The notes: generated by a model from the letters alone, not told the origin. A stretch of DNA of 64,000 bases from Sitta carolinensis (GCA_032173965.1 CM063283.1:115868687-115932686), one strand, 5' to 3'; positions 1 through 10,981 are shown, numbered from the stretch's first letter. Made by a program: numbers and translations.

Positions 1-333
1 CCGAGCCAGCCTCTAATCCCAAAGGAATCAGAGCTCGGCCGTCCCCACTCGAAGCCATGCCCAGCCCCGCCGCTGCACGTGGTTTGTGCCCAGCCTGTGC
101 CTACCGGGGTCGGCCAAGGGGGCCGGGGGGCTGCCGGAGCCCCTCTGGAGAGTGGGAGGCAGGAGGACGGGGGAAATGACAAGTCACAGCTCGCTCCTGC
201 CGGCTGGATGGGGCTGCGGGCCCGGCCCTGCCCCACGCACGGGAGCGGGGAGGAATGGGAGGCAATGGAGAGGAAAGCAGCGAGGAGGGCGGGGAGGAGC
301 AGGGGGGAGTGAGAAGAGATGGGAGGTGCTGAC

Positions 334-439
334 CTGACCCTCGCCCTGGAGCCCCCCTGGTCTCTGCTCCTGGCACAGAGCCCTCCCTGCACATGGGGCA
401 CCTGGCACTGCCCCAGAGCATCTCCTACGGTACCATCGA
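334..439 (-). CDS. weak candidate alternative STIM1 exon in intron 11
   Basis: On the minus strand a pyrimidine-rich stretch ends in CTGCTGCAG and is followed by 106 nt that stay open in the frame exon 11 would supply, starting SRWYRRRCSG after the split codon. The block ends in CAG|GTCAGC, a fair donor. Because 106 is not a multiple of three, inclusion would shift the frame of the terminal exon. A shorter neuronal STIM1 form made by an extra exon in this intron is known, but I cannot confirm sequence similarity. It may equally be a chance open stretch in CpG-containing intronic DNA. Confidence 0.18.
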
Positions 440-514
440 CTGCAGCAGGGACCGGCAAGGCAAGGGAAAACCTCCTCAACAGACAACACCGGGAGAGCCG
501 TCCAGGCAGAACCG

Positions 515-958
515 GCGGGATGTTCAGGAATCCCAGACTGGGTTGGGTGAGAAGGTACCGTGGGAACCACCCAGAGCCCCCCCTGCCCCGGCAGGGACCC
601 CTCCCACTGCCCCAGTGTCCAGCCTGGCCTGGGGCACTGCCAGGGATCCAGGGGCAGCCACGGCTGCTCTGCTCCCACCTGAGTGGGGCTCAGGGGCACA
701 ATCCCCATCCCTTTCCTGCTGCCCACACTGTGGGAGCAGCCCAGGGCACAGGGATTTAAGGTCCCAGTGCTATGGGGATTCTCCCAGCAATCCCCAGCTC
801 CCTCTCCCCAGGCTGTTCTTGTGCTGGGATTGCCCCAGCCCAGGTGCAGGACCTTGCCCTTGGTGCTGCTGAACTGCTCGAGGCTGGCACGGCCCCAGCT
901 CCCCAGCCTGGCCAGGTGCCTCGGCATGCCCCATGGCTTCCCTCTGGTGTGAGCACAG
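515..958 (-). mobile_element. CR1-type retrotransposon tail, truncated
   Basis: Read on the minus strand, this holds a short stretch resembling the end of a CR1 reverse-transcriptase ORF ([12 protein letters not shown], about 870-835), then the 3' untranslated tail with the typical glycine/tryptophan-like reading CCCTGGATCCCTGGCAGTGC and the terminal block ending near CCAGTCTGGGATTCC. It is 5'-truncated, and its 5' side merges into an 11-bp tandem repeat (961-1122). A nearly identical copy in the opposite orientation lies at 18526-19185. Confidence 0.75.
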
Positions 959-960
959 CT

Positions 961-1122
961 CCGTGCCAGTGATCCCAGTGATGTCCCAGTGACGTCCCAG
1001 TGATGTCCCAGCGATGCCAGTGATGTCCCAGTGATCTCCCAATGATGTCTCCCAGTGATCCCAGTGATATCCCAGCGATGTCCCAGCGATGTCCCAGTGA
1101 TCCCAGTGATCTCCCAGCATCG
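961..1122. repeat. 11-bp minisatellite (CCCAGTGATGT)
   Basis: About 14 imperfect units of CCCAGTGATGT with slippage variants (GATCTCCCAGT, CAGCGATG). It abuts the 5' side of the CR1 tail at 515-958. The same unit in reverse complement abuts the sister CR1 copy at 18526-18765. Confidence 0.9.
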
Positions 1123-4079
1123 CTGACATTTCCCGGTGCTGCTCCCACTCCTCTCTGATCCCCTGAAGCCATGGCACATGCTGCAGTCCTGGCACAGGGA
1201 GCTCAGTCAGGCCCAGAACATTCTCCTCGTGCAATGTGTGAATTCCTTTAACGCAGTCCATGGAATAAAGCTGGGCCCGCGTTCAGCAGCTCCACTGGAA
1301 CTCCGAGAGCAGAAGGAATCACAGAGCCCGGGGGGCTGGGATTCAGCCCTGGGTGTGCTGGGGGAGCCCAGCTCTGGAGAACATCTCAGCTCATCTGCCC
1401 CAGCAGCAGAGCCCCTGTCCCTGTGCTGGCACACGGAGCAATCCCCAGGGTGTGAAATCCCTGGCTATTCTGAGGGAGCAGCTGGAGCCCCTCCAAGGGA
1501 GGCAACTGCCACAGATCACGGAGCCCCTGAGCTCCCAGGGCCACCAGTGGACACTGTGGAAGGTCACTGTCCCAGCTGGGGGCCCAGGGTGTCACTGGGA
1601 TAACTGGGAACACAGCAGGGTGTTAGAGCTGGCTCCCAAAGCACGGACACCTCGGGATGCTGCAGTGCCTGCAGATGGAATGGCACTGCCATCACAACCT
1701 CCAGCTCTTTCAGGGAATTCGGGGATCTCCTGCTCTTCCCAAATGTTTCTCACTCATGGCTTACCACACCTGCAAAGGGGGATTTCTGCTGGGAATTCCT
1801 GCCTGCACGCTCCTCTCCCAGGGAGGGTGGCAGAAGCCCCCACCTGCACAAGCTGAGCCCTGCTGAGATGCTGCCAGGGGACAATACCCACTTCCAGGGG
1901 TTTATTTCCTCCACAGATCCCTGGGAAGTGCCCCCTTTGCAGGAGAACAGAGCAGACTGTGGCTGCAGGGGCTGGCAGCAGCCCAAAGCTGGGAGAAGGA
2001 GCGAGGCTGTGGGGCAGAACCTTGGCACAGGAATGCTCCTGGGGGCATTCCTGGCAGGAATGCAGTGCTCACTGCACTCAGGTCACCGAGGAGCCCTGCC
2101 TGGGGATGGAGGCACAGCAGCACCTGCTCCCTTCACAGTGTCCCACCTCCACCAAAGAATCTTCTCTTCCAGGAAATCCAGCCCAACCCTCCTGGCTGCC
2201 AGTCCCACAGGGAGCCTTCCAGCTGAGGGTCCGTGATAGAAATCCTTTAAAACAGCAAATACAGGAATAAAATGGATTTTTTTCCACTGAGGAGACTTGG
2301 AGGCTGTGTGAGTGTCCCTCGCTGGGCTCTGCAGAGCTGTCCCCTCTCCTGCAGGGTCCAGAGCAATCCTGGCAGTGTGTGCAGGAAATGGTGACAGCAG
2401 ATGGAGAGCCACGCTCTGCTCCTGCAGGATTTTCTTCCCAGAGAGCAGAGGCTGGAACCCGATCCCAGGACAGCTGGTCCTGGGCAGGGAGGCCCTTGGT
2501 GACACCAGGGCCACTGTGTCACCTCCTGGGACTGCTGTGAGCAGCACAGGGCCATGTCCCCACTCCTGCTGGGATCCTGGAGGGGATTCCACCTCGTTGG
2601 AGGTGTCCATCCAGCCCTCTGGGCTCATCCGGGGGGATGAAGGAGAGCACACAATTCCCAGATTCCAACTCTGCTCATACACACTCTCTCCAGCTGTAAC
2701 TCAGGAGTGCATTCCTGAAGGACACAGGGAAGAGCTGGTGAGAGCAGCAGTGCCCATGCTGCTGTGCCAGGCTGTGGGGACATCCCACCACACCAGGGAC
2801 ATCCAAGGGACACCCGGCAGACCAGGACACCTGGCACAGGCACAGGGACCTCCTGCACTCCTGCTCTGGCACCCACGGGCTTTTTCTGGGAGCAGGAAAC
2901 CAATGGCCAGGAACTTCTGGGATTTTCTTCAGCCCCAAATGAGCCTTTTGCTGGTGGTTCCCACGAGGAAGTGCACAACAGGATTCCTGGGATCACACAG
3001 CTGGGGCGGAGACAGCAAGAGGAGTGGAGGCTCCTGAGTCCATGCCAGGCCAAGAGGGAGGAAAGAGCATTCCCAGGATCCTGCCATCATCCCAGACGAG
3101 GCTCAGCCAAGGCCTGGCCTATTTCCCCCTGATTTCCATGAGGATTATGCTCCTGAACTGTTTCAGCACACTTTCAAAGCTATCCCAGGACACGGCTGGC
3201 CTTGCTGGGATCCCAGGAGGGGATCAGAGGAGGAAGTGTTTCTGCAGAGCAGCACGAGCCCCTGACAGCTCATCCCCCTGGAGACCACAGAGCAGCAACT
3301 GCACAGGGAAACACCTGGGAGCCCGAGCCTTCCTCAGCCCAGCAGTGCTCCCTGCCCTTTTCCATGGATCTGGGCCCTCCTGCCACCTCCACACAGCACC
3401 TGCCTGAGGCAGGAGGGATCTGCTCCCTGCTGGCTTCCTCCCACCCCACCAGGACCCACCGAGCTGGGAGAGAGGGAGGGAGGGTGAGATGGGGATGGCA
3501 AACCAAAGAAGCAGAGAGCAAAGCATGGAATAAGGAAAGCCTGGAGTACAGGAAGCCTGGGAGTGGAGGAGGAGCAGGGGAGGAGCAGGAGGAGGATGGA
3601 GAACAAACATCTATTTTCCCCGGGCCCTGCAGCCCCTGAGGGATTTCTCTGGGTGCTCCCACCCGGTGCAGGAGCTGCCCTGGGTGTGTTGCAGCAGCCC
3701 CAGAGCCCTCTCTGTCTCATCCCTCCATGTCTGGCTCCCGGAGCCCCCTTGGCTGCTGGGCTCCGTGCCTGTGGCACCAGGGACCAAGGCTTTTCTTAGG
3801 GCAAATTCCCAAATTTGCTGTGGGGCTGAGCTTGGCACAGCCTCAACTCAAACCCAACAGCAGCGTCCTCCCTTCCACCCTGCAAGAGCTGTGAATTACT
3901 CATTTCCCTGGGTTCCTGACTCTCTCCCTTCCCTGAGCTTTGGCTGCCGCCTCCCTTCCTGGCTGATGAAGGGCCTGGGAACGGGGATTTGGTGCTACAC
4001 TCCCATCTCCATGCGTTTGATCCACCTGAGGCAGGCACTGGCAGCAGAAACCTCTGTGCACACGCAGCCCCCAGCCCCT

Positions 4080-4210
4080 CTCCCCCCGGGGACCCCCCGA
4101 TCCCGCAGCCGCCTCCGGCCCGGAACCGCTCTGACCTTATTGGCGCCGCATCCTCTGAAGCCAATTGCAAAAGAGAAGCAAAGAGTGAGGAGTTGAGGGA
4201 GCAGCTCCCT
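4080..4210. promoter_or_regulatory. CpG-rich intronic block with E2F-like and CCAAT motifs
   Basis: A short unique stretch with clustered CpGs contains TTGGCGCC at 4140-4147 (an E2F-type palindrome) and CCAATTGCAA at 4161-4170. It stands out from the CpG-poor intron around it. It could be an enhancer or a silent promoter-like element; the evidence is motif and composition only. Confidence 0.25.
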
Positions 4211-6508
4211 GCCAGGAGAGCCCCAGCAGGACTCTGGAGCCAGCGAGCCCCGGCCTTGCTCGGGGCAGCTCCCTGGAGAGGCTTCTCCCCTGAGCTCTGC
4301 CCAGCCCTGCTGGCAGCGGGCAGGCTGAGGAGCTCAGGCAGCCCCCAGCACCAGGGTGGCACACTCCTCCTGCCAAGGCAGCCTGGAATCTTTGGGGTTC
4401 TGCTCTGGTCCTTGCAGAGGCTCCCTGGAAGGCCTTTCTGAGCCTGCCTGCCTCCCCAGGAGCTCGAGGGATGGATGGAAAGGCCTCCAGGACCGGGGGT
4501 GTCAAGGAGGAGCAGCAATCCATGGGAGCGGCGCTTTTGGGGATGCATCAAAGCAGGATCTGCTAATGATGCAGCTGGATAAAACAATTAACAGCGACAG
4601 GGCCACATCTCTGGGCACCCAACTCCTCGTTCCTGCTGCTGGGCTGAGCAGGGATGGATGGTGGGGGGGAGATGCCTGCTGTGGTGCAGCTGGAGCAGAT
4701 CCCAGGGGGAGGTTCTGAGCCCGTCGCTTCTCCTGCATCAGTGGCCAGGGTTTGCAACAGGAGCAGGGAGAGCAGAGGAGAGCACAGCCCTGCTGGCACC
4801 AGTGCTGACCAGCTCTGACCAGGGCAGGCCCCACTTACTCCCTCCTAACAACCTCTGGCACCGTCCCTTCCCTCCTTGGGGTCCCCACACTGGATCCTGA
4901 TTCCCTCTGCCACTCTCGGGGATTCAGGCTTTGTCCTGAGCAGGAATTCCATGTGTCAAGGGCCTCAGGTGGAAATAAATCACATTTAAACAGCTATTTT
5001 GGACACAGGACATGAGCCCCAGGCTGCCAGGATGAGCCCTCCCTCCTGCAGAGTCAGGGAGGCAATGGGAGCAGGGAGCAGCAGCATTCCCAGCTTTTAC
5101 CAGTCAAACTGGACAGCTGTAATTGAGCTCCCACTGGTAGGAGTTAATTAATTATGCTGCTTCTCATCATCCCCAACCAACCATTACTGAATTAACTGAG
5201 CTGCTGCTCTTTAATTCTCCATGGTGGAGCAGGTGCAGCAATTTCCCCCTCGGTATTCCAGACTCCAGAATGTGCCTGGGGCTGCTCAGCTTTGAGACAC
5301 AGGGGCAGGGAGGGGGTGAACATCCAAACCAGGGACTGCAAACAAGGCCAGGAGAGATCCCAGCACCTGAGGGCACAGGGACCCACAGGCAAGGGGATAA
5401 TGGGACAACGTGCTGGGATGGGTGAAGATGTGGTGACTGGGAATGTGTCCCTGCCTGGAGAAATGATGCTGGAAGGACATTTCCCCTGTCCCCTGCCTCC
5501 CCCAGAGACTTCCAGCCTTCTCCAGGCAGTCTGCTCCCCAACACTGAGGTTCAGGAGACTCTGTTTAATTTTGCCATGGAGAAAGCACGGAGCAGAGATG
5601 GAATGACCTGTCCAGGGCCACAGGCAGCACCTGGCAGGGACAGGATTCCCTGGTCCATCACAGCCTTCCCACTGCCTGGGACACCTGAGGCCACGAGCAC
5701 CCATCCCACTGGCCCTGATCCCAGGGGGATCCCGCAGCACCCCTGACCCATGGGATGGGGACATCCAGGATCTCACTGGGGGGAAGCCACCCGAGGAGCC
5801 TGATCCTGTGCTTGGGACACACAGCATTCCTGCCAGGGCCTCCCTGGAGCACCAGGCAGGCTCCTGCTCCTCCCTGACACCAGCAGGGTGAAGTGGGACA
5901 GCTCTGGATTTAGGGATGGAGCATAACCGGTCCCTAGGATGAGCCAGCTGAAGGGGACCCAGCTAAAGCCAACAAAAGCAGCTCCAACTCCTTCCTCAAA
6001 TATTCCTTAGCCACAACACCCTCACTCCTCATCCCTACCAGAACACATTCCTCAACTGCCACTCTAGCACCTCTGAGAACCATCCCAAATTTCTCCAACT
6101 GCTACCTCGTGGTCCCCACCCATCGTGTTCCCTCTGCAATTCACTTGTGAGGACCCCAGGGAGGTCCAGGCTGCAAATCAGGTCAGGTTTGGTGATGATC
6201 AGTTCTGTTATCTCCCCTCATCCCCTTGTTTAGGGAATACTGAGCCCCTGGGAATTCTCATTTGCTCAGCTACAGTGAAACAACAGCAGAGCACCTTGGG
6301 AATGCCCCCACTGAGCTCGTGTGCCTGGGGATGGCCCACGGAAGCCTCCTTAGAGGAGAGCAATGGTAGGAACAAAAGCGGATAAAAATCACGGAATAAA
6401 GGCCCGACAGAAAAGGGCAGGAGGAATGTGAGAGAAAGAGCACCCCAGCAAGCCCCAGCTGTGAGGCACAGCAGGCAGGAGGCAGCTAGAAAAGAAACAG
6501 CAATATAC

Positions 6509-6890
6509 CCAAAGCTCCCAGTGCGACAGCGAACTCCAGAGGTGACATCAGGAGGGGGCAGGTCGGGGATGGAATCCATCTGGAGGAAATAAGAGGTGGT
6601 GTGATGGTAATAGATAGGGTGGACATGGCAAGCAGGAGCAGGTGCGGTGGTGGTGGATGAGGAGCAGGAGGTGGAGGAGGTGGAGGCAGGCGATGGGCTG
6701 GAGCCGGGCGGGTCGCAGCTGAAGGCCTGTCCGGAGCTGAGGCTGTGCATTCGGCGCAGGGACACGCGGCCCGCCCGCAGCGGCACCGCGGGGCCGGCCT
6801 CGGGCGCGGGACCCTCTACCAACCTCTGCGATCCGGGGCCGTGCTGCGGCTCCACCAGGCGCTGCCGGACTGAGCTGGGCAAGGCCGGAG
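6509..6890 (-). CDS. STIM1: STIM1 exon 11, long (STIM1L) form
   Basis: The acceptor is TCGTTGCAG|CTCCGG and the distal donor is TTTGG|GTATAT. The exon is 382 nt, entering in phase 1 and leaving in phase 2. It first encodes the standard segment (PALPSSVRQR ... GPGSQ), then a 105-residue extension absent from ordinary STIM1. The extension contains RVSLRRMHSLSSGQ, a Ser/Thr/Pro-rich run, and HPIYYHHTTSYFLQM followed by an acidic/proline stretch. In mammals the corresponding insert (residues 515-620) defines STIM1L, a muscle isoform whose insert binds actin and keeps STIM1 in pre-formed clusters. Both donors leave the same phase, so either form joins the same terminal exon. Confidence 0.93.
6824..6890 (-). 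CDS. STIM1: STIM1 exon 11, short (canonical) form
   Basis: Use of the internal donor CAGAG|GTTGGT ends the exon after 67 nt, encoding the equivalent of human residues 493-513 plus the split codons for 492 and 514. The difference from the long form is 315 nt, exactly 105 codons. This is the form that, joined to the missing terminal exon, gives ordinary STIM1. The internal donor is weaker at +3/+4 than a consensus site, which suits regulated choice between the two ends. Confidence 0.9.
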
Positions 6891-6928
6891 CTGCAACGAC
6901 ACGGGGCGGGCAGTGAGGGCAGGGGATG

Positions 6929-8030
6929 GGCACGGGGCACGGGCCCTGTCCCACGGGCACGGGCACTGGGTCCCACCGTCCCTGTCCCACGGGAACTGTC
7001 CCTGTCCCACAGGAACTGTCCCACTGGCACTGTCCCTGTCCCACAGGCACTGTCCCACAGGCACTGTCCCTGTCCCACGGGAACTGTCCCTGTCCCACCG
7101 CACTGTCCCTGTCCCATTGGCACTGTCCCTGTCCCACCGTCCCTGTCCCATTGGTACCGTCCCTGTCCCACGAGAACTGTCCCTGTCCCACGGGAACTGT
7201 CCCTGTCCCACCGTCCCTGTCCCACGGGAACTGTCCCTGTCCCACAGGAACTGTCCCACTGGCACTGTCCCTGTCCCACAGGCACTGTCCCACACGCACT
7301 GTCCCTGTCCCATGGGCACTGTCCCTGTCCCACCGTCCCTGTCCCACGGGAACTGTCCCTGTCCCACAGGAACTGTCCCACGGGCACTGTCCCTGTCCCA
7401 CAGGCACTGTCCCACAGGCACTGTCCCTGTCCCACGGGAACTGTCCCTGTCCCACCGCACTGTCCCTGTCCCATTGGCACTGTCCCTGTCTCACCGTCCC
7501 TATCCCATTGGTACCGTCCCTGTCCCACGAGAACTGTCCCTGTCCCACGGGAACTGTCCCACGGGCACTGTCCCTGTCCCACTGGTACTGTCCCTGACCC
7601 ATTGGCACCGTCCCTGTCCCACGAGACTGTCCTGTCCATTGGCATGTCCTGTCCCTGGTAGACCATCCCACAGGCACTGTCCCACTGGTACCATCCCTGT
7701 CCCATTGGCACCGTCCCTGTCCCATGGGCACTGTCCCTGTCCCACCAACCCTGTCCCACCAGCACTGTCCCTGTCCCACCAGTACCATCCCAGTCCCACC
7801 ATCCCTGTCCCACTGGCACTGTCCCACTGGCACCATTCCTGTCCCACTGGTACCATCCCTGTCCCCCTAACACTGTCCCACCATCCCTGTCCCACTGGCA
7901 CCATCCCAGCAGCACACCCCTGTTCCCCTGTCCCTCTGACACTGTCCCTGTCCCCCTGACACTGTCCCTGCCCCACTGGCACCATCCCAGCAGCACCATC
8001 CCACTGTCCCTGTGCCACCAGCACTGTGCC
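6929..8030. repeat. 1.1-kb minisatellite, CTGTCCC/GGGACAG type
   Basis: Variant units of about 15-20 bp built from CACTGTCCCTGTCCCAC, often alternating a GGGAACTGTCCC version and a CAGGCACTGTCCC version. In the sense of STIM1 transcription it reads GGGACAGGGACAG, so the pre-mRNA carries dozens of G-triplets that can form G-quadruplexes or bind hnRNP H/F-type proteins. It ends about 38 nt before the exon 11 acceptor. The long open frames across it are a by-product of the repeat. Confidence 0.95.
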
Positions 8031-8402
8031 ACCTCGTGCCAGCAGTTAAGGCCTGTTTAATGCAGAAGCAGCTTTAAGCTGGTGCTGAACATGCTGGATT
8101 AATGCCCAGCCCATGGAAAACTCCAGCCTTGCTGATGCAGGTGCCTCTGAACACCTTATCTGAGCATCTTGCCTGAGGCACAGGGTGCCTTCGTGATCCA
8201 CCCCACCCAGAGCCACCACCAGGCTCCTGGAGAGCAGGGACTGGGCCCCTCCAGCCTCACTGACATCTCATGGCTCCAGTCCTGCTGCCCAGGGAAGGGA
8301 AGGACCTTCCCAGCCCAGAGCAGGAGCCCCAGGTGAGCACCTGAAGCTCCAGTCCTGGAGCTCAGCTCTGCTCAATTCCAGCTGGGCAGGGGCAGCACCA
8401 GG

Positions 8403-8545
8403 AGCAAAGCTCTGGCAGCATGGAATCACACAGGGGTGGCAGGGACCTCCCAGATCATCTCTTCCCAGCCCTGCCATGGCAGGGACACCTCCCACTGTCC
8501 CAGGCTGCCCCAAACCCCAATGTCCAACCTGGCCTGGGACACTTA
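8403..8545 (-). mobile_element. CR1 3' tail fragment
   Basis: Minus-strand CR1 tail recognised by the block from ATGGAATCACACAGG to CCAACCTGGCCTGGGACACTT. It lies back to back with the plus-strand fragment that starts about 40 nt further on. Confidence 0.65.
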
Positions 8546-8587
8546 GAGGGATGGGGCAGTTCCCTGGCTGGTTGAAAATATTGGGGC

Positions 8588-8812
8588 TGACGATACTTGG
8601 TTTCAGGAATTCCTCCCTGGAGGGTGGCAGGCCCTGGCACAGGGTGCCCAGAGCAGCTGTGGGTGCCCCTGGATCCCTGGCAGTGCCCCAGGCCAGGCTG
8701 GACACTGGGGCTGGAGCAGCCTGGGGCAGGGGCAGGGGGCCCTGCCAGGGCAGGGGTAGCTCTGGTGGGATTTAGGTCCCTCCCAACCCAGATTTTCTGG
8801 GATTCATGCCCG
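8588..8812 (+). mobile_element. CR1 3' tail
   Basis: Plus-strand CR1 tail starting at GGAATTCCTCCCTGGAGG and running through CTGGATCCCTGGCAGTGC to the terminal TCTGGGATTCATG. It forms a short inverted arrangement with the fragment at 8403-8545. Confidence 0.75.
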
Positions 8813-10029
8813 ACACTTCCATGCCTGACTGGTGACTGTGGCCCAGAGTGGCCTCACCTGCTCCCAGCCTGTTCCATGACTCATCAGAGAGACCCTCAAC
8901 CTGAGAAATATTCTCCTGTGGTTGCCAATTCCCCTTGGTTTGGGGAACCACATGGGGATGTCCTTTGGAGCCCCAGCACCAGCTCCTGAACTGCCTCCAG
9001 AGCTCCTCGGGATGTCTCCAGCCCTGTGGTCACACCTGGCTGGAACTGGAGCCCAGCAATGCCTGAGCAGCTGCCTGTGCCCCATACCTGGCCCTGGGTC
9101 ACCCCCAGAGCCAGGGGAGGCCCCTTCCCCTGCTGGAGCCCTGGGAATGCCCCCCTCCATCATGGAAAACAGCATCCCAGGGCTGCAGCCCCACCCCGAG
9201 CAGTGGATACTCCACCCCCTCTGCCATTCCATACAAGATGTTCCTCCTCTGGCAGGAGATAAGGTGTTCAGCATTGCTCGGGATTTCTTATGTGCATAAG
9301 ACATTAATGTACAAATGGGTTAAAAAGATGCAGAGACAGGAAAGCTCAGAAATGAAGGAGGAGGAGAGCTCCTTTGGGAATGGAAGAACCTGCAATCCCT
9401 GCTCTGGAAACTCCCAGCAGGACACACAGGGCCCCTCTGGCAGAATGACTCAGGACTGAAGGATCCACAGGGACACATTTCCAGTGGAAGAAGGAAAAAC
9501 AAGGAATAATTCTGGCAGCTTGGCTGTTTCCACAGCCCCAAGGTGAATCCCAGTCTTTCCCACTGCTCAGGTTTGTTGTTCCTACAGTGCCCATCCATGA
9601 ACCTGGAATTTTACACCATCTGCCTTCTATTGGAAGATTATTTTTTTCCAGCTCTAGAGCAGCAATTCCAATTTGGGAATCTCACTGTGGAGGGTTCACA
9701 GGGACCTGACTGCAGAGTAACTCATGGGGTGATGGGTTTCTGCTACAGGTTTCTTTTTCCCTTTTTTCCCCTACGGATTCTGTTTTTTCCCTGGTGTTCC
9801 ACCCCTCATTTCCCAACTCAGTACTTCCCCCTTTGTGCTCTCCCTGACCTGTCCTGTGATGAGCTCTGGAGCACAGGCTGGGATCTCGCTTCCCAGACCC
9901 ACCACTTCCCTCCAGACATGGGTTTTACCAACAATCCCAGACTCCCTGCCCAGCATTCCAAGGAAAAGCTCTCCCTGCCTGGGGCTGGCACAGCCAGCTC
10001 CTGCCTGCCCTGACAGCCCAGCGTGCTCC

Positions 10030-10440
10030 CCAGGGAAGGGTCCAAAGGGAAGGATCCCAAAGGGAAGGATCCAAAGGGAAGGATCCAAAGGGATGGATCC
10101 CAAGGGAAGGGTCCCAAAGGGAAGGATCCCCAAAGGGAAGGATCCCAAGGGAAGGAGCCCAAAGGGAAGGGTCCCCAGGGAACAATCCCAAAGGGAAGGG
10201 TCCCCAGGGAACGATCCCAAAGGGAAGGATCCCAAAGGGAAGGGTCCCCAGGGAAGGATCCCAAAGGGAAGGGTCCCCAGGGAAGGATCCCAAAGGGAAG
10301 GATCCCCAAAGGAAGGATCCCAAAGTGAAGGATCCCAAGGGAAGGATCCCCAGAGAAGGAACCCAAAGGGATGGATCCCAAAGGGCAGGCTCCCAAAGGG
10401 AAGGCTCCCAAAGGATGGCTCCCCAGGGCAGGCTCCCAGA
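10030..10440. repeat. 16-bp purine-rich minisatellite (AAAGGGAAGGATCCC)
   Basis: About 25 units of 13-17 bp with core CAAAGGGAAGGATCC and a variant GGGTCCCCAGGGAA. One strand is almost pure purine. It lies mid-intron 10, about 460 bp downstream (in transcription) of the candidate alternative exon. Confidence 0.95.
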
Positions 10441-10900
10441 GGAAGTCGAGGCCAGGAGCCATGCCATGCCATCCAGGGGACAGGCTCCCCTGAGAGGAGC
10501 ACTGCCCAGGGTTTCTGGGCATTCTGAGGGAACAGGGCACCAGCAGCACCCACAGGGCAGCACGGAGGGAGGTGGGACGGGATAGGGAATGCTGTCAGCT
10601 CCTCCTGGCCTCACTGGGGCCTTCATCTCCACCTCGGGGGAACAATGGAGTGGGCCCAACCCTCCAGATTCCCTAACTGCCCCAGGAGCATGTGGGAGCT
10701 GCAGCTGAGATTCTTCTTCATCCCACCAGACTCTTCCTGGGGTTAGTACAGGTGGTGATGGCTCAGTGAGGAGAGGTACATTCATTAGTTCCCGTGCCAG
10801 AAAGATGGAAAATCGGTGGAGGTATTTTAGTTCAGAAAAAGGCCAGAGGGCAGAATAAAAAAAAAAAATAAAAAGAAAATATAATTGAAGAGAACCAAAC

Positions 10901-10981
10901 CAGGGTATTTCCAGAGGGACTGATCCTCCGAGGACAGCGAGGAGCGGTCGCTGAACCTGCGCCCGAAAAGCCAGGCTGCAT
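10901..10981 (-). CDS. STIM1: candidate alternative STIM1 exon (STIM1A-like)
   Basis: On the minus strand a long pyrimidine tract (CTCTCTCTTTCCTGTTCCCC) ends in CCCCCCAG. The next 81 nt are open in the frame set by exon 10 and encode a peptide containing FGRRFSDRSSLSSEDQSLW before CCTG|GTTTGG, a weak donor. Entry and exit are both phase 1, so inclusion adds 27 residues after the equivalent of Q491 without disturbing exon 11. The block has several CpGs, unlike the intron around it. STIM1A, a longer vertebrate isoform, gains about 31 residues at this junction, with a functionally important Asp at 503. Counting from the split codon, the Asp of FSD falls at 503. A second AG six nt downstream would drop two residues. 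The identification is inference from position, phase and coding look. Confidence 0.5.

Larger units (their letters stand above)
1..6508 (-). other. STIM1: STIM1 intron 11 (partial), running off the left edge
   Basis: This is everything downstream of exon 11 on the minus strand. The terminal STIM1 exon was looked for by its expected Ser/Pro-rich and lysine-rich ending and is not here, so it must lie before position 1. Contents: a CR1 tail joined to an 11-bp satellite (515-1122), a weak exon candidate (334-439), a CpG-rich block near 4080-4210, and otherwise unique or anciently repetitive non-coding sequence. From about 1125 to 4080 and 4210 to 6500 I see no gene. AT-rich unique patches at 4550-4620 and 5090-5220 could be conserved non-coding sequence, but nothing proves it. 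Confidence 0.8.

Noticed and set aside
515..958. A functional CR1 reverse transcriptase
   Set aside because: Only a few dozen residues of the ORF end remain and frames are interrupted.
1..6508. Terminal STIM1 exon at the left side
   Set aside because: No minus-strand stretch matches the expected Ser/Pro-rich tail or lysine-rich C-terminus; it must lie outside the window.
6208..8032. Open frames of several hundred codons on both strands across 6200-8030
   Set aside because: They are repeat translations of the 15-20 bp array (for example GTGTVPVGQ-like strings) plus exon 11; no start context, codon bias or family similarity.
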